From Candidatus Hebobacteria bacterium (lineage in GTDB: Bacteria > Armatimonadota > Hebobacteria > Hebobacterales > Hebobacteraceae): a stretch of DNA of 5,876 bases. The DNA lies in assembly GCA_029821235.1 (NCBI GenBank), contig JALGTT010000086.1, positions 1 to 5,876 of the forward strand, in the 5' to 3' direction. The notes below the pieces were generated by a model. That model ran no database searches. It was not told where the DNA came from and was given only the letters and a program-made list of their open reading frames with translations. Positions 1 through 5,295 of the stretch are shown one piece after another; position 1 is the first letter of the stretch; each line of letters starts with the position of its first letter. Made by a program: the position numbers and the translations under genes.

Positions 1-762
1 CAGGCTGGCGCCGCCCACCAGGCCTCCGTCAATCTCCGGCTGAGAGAGCAGTTCGTGCGCGTTCTTCTCGCTTACGCTTCCGCCGTACTGAATGCGGACG
101 CGCTTTGCGGTGTCCTCGCCAAAGGTCTCTTCCACCACCCGCCTGATCACCCCGATCACCCGGTTCGCCTCCTCCGCATCACAGGCCCGCCCGGTGCCGA
201 TCGCCCATACCGGCTCGTAGGCAATCACCAGCCCGGCAACCTGCTGGGGGGAGACGCCCTCCAGGCCGGCCTTGATCTGCCTCTCCACCACCGCGTCAGT
301 GTCCCCGGCATCCCGCTCGTCGAGCATCTCCCCCACGCACACGATGGGGACGAGGTCGTGAGCGAGCGCGGCCTTCACCTTCAGGTTGACGCTGGCATCG
401 GTGTCCCCGAACACGCGCGCCGTCTCCGCGGTCAGGCTCTCGTCCGCCTTGCCGAAACGCCCCCGCCGCTCGGAGTGTCCGATGATGACGTATTTGCACC
501 CCACCTCTTTCAGCATCACGGGGCTGATCATGCCGGTGAATGCGCCCTGGTCCGCCCAGAACATGTCCTGCGCGCCGAGGGCCACGTTGGAACCGGCGAG
601 CGCCTCTCCCACCGCATGAAGCGCGGTGGCGGGCGGGCAGATCGCCACCTCCACCTTGTTCAGGCCTTCCACCCGGGGGATCAGGTCGTGCGCGAAGGAG
701 ACCGCCTCTGCCACCGTCTTGTGCATCTTCCAATTGCCCGCGATGAGCGGGGTGCGTGCCAT
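1..762 (-). CDS. tpiA: Triosephosphate isomerase (3' end beyond window)
   Basis: Cytoplasmic enzyme that interconverts dihydroxyacetone phosphate and glyceraldehyde 3-phosphate. The frame is open from the ATG at 762-760 to the window edge and gives 254 residues. Visible motifs are GNWKMH with catalytic Lys12, IIGHSERR with catalytic His96, AYEPVWAIGTG with catalytic Glu183 and the start of the mobile loop 6, then YGGSV and GGLVGGASL, which bind the substrate phosphate. The family normally ends about 15-20 residues after GGASL, so only the extreme C-terminus is missing. The start is fixed by AGGAGGA (771-777), 8 bases upstream, and by ARTPLIAGNWKMH matching the usual N-terminus. The His-to-Glu distance is 87 residues against about 70 in standard TPIs, because of an insert of about 16 residues after HSERRGRFG. 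It lies 31 bases after pgk in the same direction, so it is almost certainly cotranscribed with it. Confidence 0.97.
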   Translation of the reverse strand, partial: MARTPLIAGNWKMHKTVAEAVSFAHDLIPRVEGLNKVEVAICPPATALHAVGEALAGSNVALGAQDMFWADQGAFTGMISPVMLKEVGCKYVIIGHSERRGRFGKADESLTAETARVFGDTDASVNLKVKAALAHDLVPIVCVGEMLDERDAGDTDAVVERQIKAGLEGVSPQQVAGLVIAYEPVWAIGTGRACDAEEANRVIGVIRRVVEETFGEDTAKRVRIQYGGSVSEKNAHELLSQPEIDGGLVGGASL

Positions 763-770
763 GATATGAA

Positions 771-777
771 TCCTCCT
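771..777 (-). promoter_or_regulatory. Ribosome binding site of tpiA
   Basis: AGGAGGA on the minus strand, 8 bases before the tpiA ATG. It lies inside the 31-base pgk-tpiA spacer and fixes the tpiA start. Confidence 0.85.
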
Positions 778-793
778 GTACCAGCGTCCTCTG

Positions 794-1969
794 CTACTTG
801 TCCTCGAGCGCGGCGATCCCCGGAAGCTCCTTCCCTTCGAGGAACTCCAGCGAAGCCCCGCCACCCGTACACACATGCGTCACCTTGTCCCCGAACCCCA
901 GCTCCTTGATCGCCGCCGCGGAGTCTCCCCCGCCCACGATGCTCATCGCCCCGGATTCGGCCACCGCCTGCGCGATGACACGCGTGCCCTCCGCAAAGGC
1001 GGGGATCTCGAACACCCCCATGGGGCCGTTCCAGACCACCATCTTGGCGTCCGCGATCGCCTGTGCGAACCGTTGGCGGGTCTCGGGGCCGATGTCCGCT
1101 CCCATCCAGTCCGCCGGAATCTCGTCCACGGAGACGACCCGGGTGGGAGCGCCCTCCTTCAACTCCGTGGTGATCACCACATCGCTCGGCAGCAACAGGG
1201 GCGGGCCGGACTTGGCCGACTGCTCCAGGATCTGCCTGGAGAGATCGAGGCTCTTCTCGTCCAGCACCGACCGGCCGATCTCCTTGCCCTGGGCCTTCAG
1301 GAAGGTGTAGGCCATGCCTCCGCCGATGACCAGGGTGTCAACCAATCTCATCAGATTGGTGATCACGCCGATCTTCGGCTTCAGGCCGCCCAGGATCGCC
1401 ACCAGCGGACGCTCGGGGGAGTGCAGCACCCGGGAGAGCATCTCGATTTCCTTCTCCACCAGCAGGCCCGCCACCGCGGGCAGGAACTTCGCCATCACCG
1501 CGGTGGAGGCATGGGCCCGGTGAGCGGTGCCGAAGGCATCGTTCACATAGATGTCGGCCAGCTCCGCGAGCTGCTTGGCGAAATCCTCGTCGCCCCCCTC
1601 TTCCTCGGGGTGGAAGCGCAGGTTCTCCAGCAACGCCACCTCGCCGGGCTTCAGGGAGGACACCGCCTCCTTGACCGCGGGACCGACGCAGTCGTCCAGC
1701 ATCTTCACCGGCTTGCCCAGCAGCTCCGACAGCCGCTTCGCCACCGGGGCCAGCGACATCTCCGGCGCCCGCTTGCCCTTGGGCCGGCCGAGATGGGAGG
1801 CCAGCACGAGGGCCGCGCCGCGGTCCAGCAGATCCTTGAGAGTGGGCAGAGACGCCCGGATACGGGTGTCATCGCCGATCTCCCCGTCTCTCAGGGGGAC
1901 GTTGAAATCCACCCGCACGAACACCCGCTTTCCCTTGGGGTCAATGTCGCGAATCGTCTTCTTGTTCAT
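794..1969 (-). CDS. pgk: Phosphoglycerate kinase
   Basis: Cytoplasmic enzyme that transfers phosphate between 1,3-bisphosphoglycerate and ADP. It is 391 residues long, normal for bacterial PGK (about 387-400). The N-terminal half has the signature RVFVRVDFNVPL (residues 15-26), Arg36 in DDTRIRAS, ASHLGRPKG (57-65), LLENLRFHPEEEG (113-125) and YVNDAFGTAHRAHAS (141-155). The C-terminal nucleotide-binding half has IGGGMAYTFLKAQG (215-228), VVWNGPMGVFE (311-321) and SIVGGGDSAAAI (343-354). The ATG at 1969 is preferred to an upstream in-frame ATG at 2020 because GGGGAGG lies 8 bases before it and MNKKTIRDID fits the family N-terminus. Oddity: the usual GGAKVSDKI loop reads GGLKPKI (194-200), two residues shorter, although both lysines are present. 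The stop is TAG at 796-794. It lies between gap and tpiA in one operon. Confidence 0.98.
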   Translation of the reverse strand: MNKKTIRDIDPKGKRVFVRVDFNVPLRDGEIGDDTRIRASLPTLKDLLDRGAALVLASHLGRPKGKRAPEMSLAPVAKRLSELLGKPVKMLDDCVGPAVKEAVSSLKPGEVALLENLRFHPEEEGGDEDFAKQLAELADIYVNDAFGTAHRAHASTAVMAKFLPAVAGLLVEKEIEMLSRVLHSPERPLVAILGGLKPKIGVITNLMRLVDTLVIGGGMAYTFLKAQGKEIGRSVLDEKSLDLSRQILEQSAKSGPPLLLPSDVVITTELKEGAPTRVVSVDEIPADWMGADIGPETRQRFAQAIADAKMVVWNGPMGVFEIPAFAEGTRVIAQAVAESGAMSIVGGGDSAAAIKELGFGDKVTHVCTGGGASLEFLEGKELPGIAALEDK

Positions 1970-1977
1970 CACTCCCG

Positions 1978-1984
1978 CCTCCCC
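1978..1984 (-). promoter_or_regulatory. Ribosome binding site of pgk
   Basis: GGGGAGG on the minus strand, 8 bases before the ATG at 1969. It decides for this start over the in-frame ATG at 2020, which would put the motif inside the coding region. Confidence 0.75.
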
Positions 1985-2040
1985 GGCCGTGGGTCCGAGC
2001 TGCCGGACTCCGGCGTGCATATTGCCATGAACCCAACGAA

Positions 2041-2072
2041 GAGGGCCCGACGACAGTTGCCATCGAGCCCTC
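2041..2072 (-). ncRNA. Intercistronic stem-loop between gap and pgk
   Basis: On the transcribed (minus) strand this 32-base element folds into an unbroken 14-bp stem. The arm GAGGGCUCGAUGGC pairs with GUCGUCGGGCCCUC around the tetraloop AACU, with three G-U pairs and eleven Watson-Crick pairs. The same positions on the plus strand would be C-A mismatches, so the structure belongs to the operon mRNA. It starts 16 bases after the gap stop codon. The following sequence (CTTCGTTGGGTT) has no uridine run, so it is unlikely to be a full intrinsic terminator. An mRNA-stabilising, processing or partial-attenuation role is inferred. A weaker 5-bp stem (GUCCG/CGGAC, 1993-2008) lies between it and the pgk ribosome site. 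The type field is the nearest fit: this is a structured element within an mRNA, not a separate RNA gene. Confidence 0.5.
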
Positions 2073-2088
2073 CGTATCTCTCAGCCGA

Positions 2089-3105
2089 TCAGAGCTTCTC
2101 GGCGATGAGGTCCACCAGGTCGGCGAGCCGACACGAGTAGCCCCATTCGTTGTCATACCAGGACAGCACCTTGACCAGGTTGTCGCCCATCACCATGGTC
2201 TCCTGCAGGTCCGCGATGGAGGAGGCAGGATTGCCCTTGATGTCGCTGGAGACGATGGGATCTGAGGTGACCTCCAGGTATCCCTTGAGGGCGCCGTTGG
2301 CGGCCGCCGTGAGGGCCTGGTTCACCTGGTCCTTGGTGACGTTCTTCTCCAGGAGGCAGACCAGATCCACCAGGGAGCCCGTGCCCACCGGCACTCGCAG
2401 GGCGAGGCCGTTGAGCTTGCCGTCGAGCGCGGGGATCACCAGACCGATCGCCTTCGCCGCGCCGGTCGAGGTGGGGATGATGTTGAGGGCGGCCGCCCGC
2501 GCGCGCCGCGGGTCCTTGTGCATCACGTCCAGGGTTCTCTGGTCATTGGTGTAGGCGTGCACGGTGGTCATCAGGCCCTTCACGATGCCGAACTCGTCTT
2601 GCAGCACCTTGCAGACCGGCGCCAGGCAGTTGGTGGTGCAGGAGGCATTGGAGATGACCTTGTGCTGCTTCGGGTCGAAGATGTCGTCGTTGACGCCGAG
2701 CACGATGGTGGGGTTATCGGGCCCGGTCTCGCCCTTGAAGGGGGCGGAAACGATCACGTTCTTCGCGCCCGCCTCCAGATGGGCCCCGGCCGCCTCCGGG
2801 TTGGCGAACACCCCGGTGGACTCGATCACCACGTCCACCCCCAGGTCCTTCCAGGGCAGGCTGGCGGGCTTGGTTTCCGAACACACGGTGATGGGATTGC
2901 CGTTCACCACCAACTTCCCGTCCTTCACCTCCACCGTGCCGTCGAAGCGGCCGAAGTTGGTGTCGTACTTGAGCAGATGGGCATTCATGTCCAGCGCGGC
3001 GAGGTCGTTGATCGCCACCACCTCGGCCGTACCCTTGGCCATCAGAGCCCGCAGAGTCAATCGTCCGATGCGACCGAATCCGTTGATTGCCACCTTCATG
3101 GCCAT
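2089..3105 (-). CDS. gap: Glyceraldehyde-3-phosphate dehydrogenase, type I
   Basis: Cytoplasmic phosphorylating dehydrogenase that converts glyceraldehyde 3-phosphate, phosphate and NAD to 1,3-bisphosphoglycerate. It has 338 residues, the usual size. The Rossmann fingerprint INGFGRIGR is at 7-15. Asp34 (AIND) at the end of the second strand favours NAD over NADP. The catalytic motif ISNASCTTNC has nucleophile Cys156, and His183 lies in TVHAYTNDQR. The S-loop is RRARAAALNIIPTSTGAAKA (200-219), and WYDNEWGYSCR (316-326) is the C-terminal signature. The ATG at 3105 is chosen because AAGGAGGA lies 8 bases upstream. An ATG two codons later (3099) is also possible, giving MKVAINGFGRIGR. The upstream in-frame ATG at 3153 has no family-like sequence. 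It is the first gene of the gap-pgk-tpiA operon, behind a strong promoter. The residues just before the S-loop read DVMHKD instead of the common DLPHKD. Confidence 0.98.
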   Translation of the reverse strand: MAMKVAINGFGRIGRLTLRALMAKGTAEVVAINDLAALDMNAHLLKYDTNFGRFDGTVEVKDGKLVVNGNPITVCSETKPASLPWKDLGVDVVIESTGVFANPEAAGAHLEAGAKNVIVSAPFKGETGPDNPTIVLGVNDDIFDPKQHKVISNASCTTNCLAPVCKVLQDEFGIVKGLMTTVHAYTNDQRTLDVMHKDPRRARAAALNIIPTSTGAAKAIGLVIPALDGKLNGLALRVPVGTGSLVDLVCLLEKNVTKDQVNQALTAAANGALKGYLEVTSDPIVSSDIKGNPASSIADLQETMVMGDNLVKVLSWYDNEWGYSCRLADLVDLIAEKL

Positions 3106-3113
3106 TTCCTGTT

Positions 3114-3121
3114 TCCTCCTT
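3114..3121 (-). promoter_or_regulatory. Ribosome binding site of gap
   Basis: AAGGAGGA on the minus strand, 8 bases before the ATG at 3105 and 14 bases before the alternative ATG at 3099. The spacing favours the first ATG. Confidence 0.85.
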
Positions 3122-3195
3122 GACTCATCTGTCAGCAACCCGGTATCTTGCAACGCCCGCGGCTCCGAGGATCCCGGTCGTGCGGGGGCCCGTGG

Positions 3196-3219
3196 AGGCG
3201 CAACGCGCGTCGAGCGCCT
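3196..3219 (-). other. Possible stem-loop in the gap leader
   Basis: Inverted repeat AGGCGC / GCGCCT with a 12-base loop, in the predicted 5' leader of gap. In such GC-rich sequence a 6-bp stem can arise by chance, so a role is unproven. Confidence 0.25.
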
Positions 3220-3249
3220 GTCGTCATGCGAGGGCTGCCATCGCGGATT

Positions 3250-3269
3250 GCCGCGCCCGACCGCGCGGC
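3250..3269 (-). other. GC stem-loop at predicted 5' end of the gap mRNA
   Basis: A perfect 7-bp inverted repeat, GCCGCGC / GCGCGGC, with a 6-base loop. Its outer edge falls where transcription from the TTGACA/TAGAAT promoter should begin (about 3268-3270). A 5'-terminal stem-loop can protect mRNA from decay. The palindrome could instead be a protein operator just downstream of the promoter. Neither role is shown by sequence alone. Confidence 0.35.
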
Positions 3270-3275
3270 CCGGGT

Positions 3276-3304
3276 ATTCTAGCCAAGCCCATCATCTGTG
3301 TCAA
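3276..3304 (-). promoter_or_regulatory. Sigma-70 promoter of the gap-pgk-tpiA operon
   Basis: On the minus strand a perfect -35 box TTGACA (3304-3299) and a -10 box TAGAAT (3281-3276), one base from consensus, are separated by the optimal 17 bases. Transcription would begin near 3268-3270, giving a leader of about 160 bases before the gap ATG. The quality of the match, in sequence of high GC content and correctly placed before a highly expressed glycolytic operon, makes this a strong prediction. Confidence 0.8.
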
Positions 3305-3374
3305 GGAACGGCGCCCATTGGACGGGGCCGCCACCGGCCAACGGTTGTGGGCATTGCGCGACACCGGGAGATCA

Positions 3375-3390
3375 TGGCAAGATGATTGAT
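3375..3390 (+). promoter_or_regulatory. Weak sigma-54-like promoter candidate for the rightward genes
   Basis: TGGCAAGATGATTGAT resembles the -24/-12 consensus TGGCACG-N4-TTGC with correct spacing. It has A for C in the -24 half, and A for the usually conserved C in the -12 half. Transcription would begin roughly 85 bases into the upstream half, around 3400, leaving a leader of about 75 bases. The changed -12 residue makes this doubtful. Confidence 0.18.
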
Positions 3391-3474
3391 AGAGCCGTTC
3401 GCGGAACACGGCTCGCATTCCTTCAACACGGCGACGAGGCGAACCTCCGCGCGGACACGAAAGTGAAGGCTTGT

Positions 3475-5286
3475 ATGATCATCAGAGGCGGTGGCGACCA
3501 ACATGTCGTGACGGGCCTGGTGCCCGCGTTGTTCGCTGCATTGATGATAGCAAGCGTTTCTCTCCGGGCCTTTGCGGCCGACGCCGGGCCGGCGGGACCG
3601 CACGTGCTGGTGGTCCACGATCCTCCGACCCAGGCCGCGCCCGGGTTGAGGGCCGCCGTGCCCGCGCTGATCGCTCTCCTGGGCCACTTCGACTGCCGCA
3701 TCCAGGTGATCGAGACAGATGCCTACCAGGGCGGGGAGGCGGAGGACCACGATGCGGTGATCTATGTGGGGCTGAAGGAGGGGACAAAGCTGCCCCGGGC
3801 GCTGCTGCGGGACCTGTCTCGCACCGAGAAGCCGGTGTGTTGGCTGGGGGCGAATCTGGGACAACTGGACGCGCGCGCGCTGGTGCGAGTTCGCGGATTC
3901 GAGATCGTTCCCTCAGAGCCTCAAGTGGAATACACGCGCGTTCTCTACCGCGGGCAACTGCTTTCCAGACCGGACATCCCGCTGGCCCGTCTCAGGCTCG
4001 CCCGGCCGGAGAAATGCGAGGTGCTCGCCCAGGCCGAGGGAGGGGGCCCGGAGATTCCCTATGCAATCCACAGCGGGAACCTCTGGTACTTCTCTGACCC
4101 GCCGCTGCAGACGTTCGCGCCCGACGGATGCTACCTGGTGCTGTGTGACCAGTTGCACGCGTTCCTGGGGGTGTCTCACCCCGAGGAACGAAAGGTGCTG
4201 CTTCGCATCGCCGACGTAAACCCCCTCACCGACCCGGATGCCGTGAGGAACCTCTCCGGCCTGCTGCGCACCGAGGAGGTCCCCTTCGCCATCGCCATCA
4301 CCCCCGTCTACCGGGACCCCGCGCGCGGTGTCGAGGAACCTCTCAGCGCAAAGCGCCGATTGGTGGGCATTCTGCGGGAGGCGCAGACCGCCGGGGCCGC
4401 GGTGATTGCGGAGGGATACACCCACCAGTCGTTCGGGCGCACCGGAGAGGATGCGGAATGGTGGGATGTCAAGCGGGACCTTCCTCTCGCCAGCCGCTCC
4501 GCGGTGGAGACCAGGAGGCGGGTCAAGAAGTCGGTCGCCGAACTCCTGAAGTGCGGTCTCGTCCCCGTCGCCTGGACCACTCCCAAGGGACGGGCCGGCG
4601 CGGGCGACTACGCGGTGTTCGCCGAGCACTTCTCCACCGCCTGTGAGCGCAGGCAGCCCACCGAAACGGCGCGGGAGCCGCAGGTCTTTCCTTTCCTCAT
4701 CCGCTCCGACAACTACGGACAGCGCATCCTGCCCGACAATCTTCCCTCCCTGGGAAAGGAGGGGAAGGTGGAGCGGGTGCTGGAGCAGGTGCATCCCCAG
4801 AGCCTGGTGCCCGATCCATGGGTCACGGTCAACATCTCGCCGGAGGCGCCGCCGGAAGCGGTGCGCATGCTGCTCGCCGAACTGCGCGGCATGGAGTATC
4901 GTCCGGTGGACATTCGGCGCATGACGAACTGGGTGAAAGTGGAGAATCTGGGTATCTATACCCAAGTCGCGCCGCGACCGCTCGCAGACCTGCTGCCCAA
5001 GGGCTGGGATGCTTTCATGCTCGTGCCCGGCCAGAGGGGAGCGCAATCCTTCGAGAAGCCGGGGCGGGATGGCCGGGAGACGGCGGTACTGAAACCCGGT
5101 GCAGTGCTGGTGACCTTTCCGGCCGGCATGAGGCCGAAGCAGGTGTTCGCCTTCGAGGGCGGCCCGGAGGCGGCCTCCCACCGGCTGGTGCTGTGGGTGG
5201 CCAGGGCGGCCTTGATCATCGGTCTGATTCTGGTCGGGGTCTTCGGCCTCGCCTACGTCGCGCAATTACTGACGAGACGGGCATAG
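3475..5286 (+). CDS. DUF2334-type deacetylase-like membrane-anchored protein, active site probably degenerate
   Basis: Predicted exported 603-residue protein. The ATG at 3475 (GAAGG 5 bases upstream, a moderate ribosome site) puts a signal peptide at the N-terminus: Arg4, a hydrophobic stretch at about 11-30, and an Ala-Phe-Ala cleavage site near residue 34. Residues 42-230 form an alpha/beta domain (HVLVVHD, LLGHFD, DAVIYVGL, PVCWLGANL) like the one that precedes DUF2334 domains. Residues 238-485 match DUF2334, a polysaccharide-deacetylase-like family: VLLRIADVNPLTDPDAV (241-257), PFAIAITPVYRDP (270-282), EGYTHQ (313-318), WWDV (329-332) and DNLP (421-424). Residues 498-565 are a segment I do not recognise. 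A membrane helix at about 572-597 followed by RRA anchors the C-terminus, so most of the protein faces the periplasm. Residues expected for metal binding and catalysis are largely replaced (A246, E313, K371, N453). The substrate is unknown; an envelope or exopolysaccharide role is inferred from the family. Confidence 0.85.
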   Translation: MIIRGGGDQHVVTGLVPALFAALMIASVSLRAFAADAGPAGPHVLVVHDPPTQAAPGLRAAVPALIALLGHFDCRIQVIETDAYQGGEAEDHDAVIYVGLKEGTKLPRALLRDLSRTEKPVCWLGANLGQLDARALVRVRGFEIVPSEPQVEYTRVLYRGQLLSRPDIPLARLRLARPEKCEVLAQAEGGGPEIPYAIHSGNLWYFSDPPLQTFAPDGCYLVLCDQLHAFLGVSHPEERKVLLRIADVNPLTDPDAVRNLSGLLRTEEVPFAIAITPVYRDPARGVEEPLSAKRRLVGILREAQTAGAAVIAEGYTHQSFGRTGEDAEWWDVKRDLPLASRSAVETRRRVKKSVAELLKCGLVPVAWTTPKGRAGAGDYAVFAEHFSTACERRQPTETAREPQVFPFLIRSDNYGQRILPDNLPSLGKEGKVERVLEQVHPQSLVPDPWVTVNISPEAPPEAVRMLLAELRGMEYRPVDIRRMTNWVKVENLGIYTQVAPRPLADLLPKGWDAFMLVPGQRGAQSFEKPGRDGRETAVLKPGAVLVTFPAGMRPKQVFAFEGGPEAASHRLVLWVARAALIIGLILVGVFGLAYVAQLLTRRA

Positions 5287-5295
5287 AGCCTGGAT

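Larger units (their letters stand above)
3106..3474. other. Divergent intergenic region between gap and the DUF2334-like gene
   Basis: About 370 bases with no convincing gene. The gap-proximal half holds the ribosome site, the structured leader and the sigma-70 promoter of gap. The other half (about 3305-3474) should carry the promoter of the rightward genes. No sigma-70 pair of comparable quality was seen there, only a weak sigma-54-like sequence at 3375-3390. In-frame ATGs at 3298 and 3382 would extend the rightward gene into this region, but neither puts a signal peptide at the N-terminus. No terminator, tRNA or repeat array was seen. Confidence 0.6.

Noticed and set aside
55..909. A 284-codon plus-strand frame across the tpiA-pgk junction
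   Set aside because: It covers parts of two conserved minus-strand genes and their spacer, and reads as low-complexity Pro/His/Arg sequence.
2041..2072. Intrinsic terminator after gap
   Set aside because: The stem is good but no uridine run follows, and pgk continues in the same direction; it is described as an intercistronic stem-loop instead.
875..2140. A 421-codon open frame on the plus strand opposite pgk
   Set aside because: It is antisense to a fully conserved PGK, lacks recognisable domains, is rich in His, Arg, Gln and Gly as expected from reading GC-rich codons backwards, and has no ribosome site.
3298..3474. Longer N-terminus for the DUF2334-like protein (ATG at 3298 or 3382)
   Set aside because: These starts would bury the signal peptide 30-60 residues inside the protein, have no good ribosome site, and the first overlaps the gap -35 box.
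3474..3479. TATGAT as a -10 box for the rightward gene
   Set aside because: It overlaps the chosen start codon and has no -35 partner at 16-18 bases; it could only serve a transcript lacking this start.
3913..5265. A 450-codon open frame on the minus strand opposite the DUF2334-like gene
   Set aside because: It is antisense to a gene with a signal peptide, conserved motifs and a membrane anchor. Its length is explained by high GC at third positions removing stops; no domain was seen.
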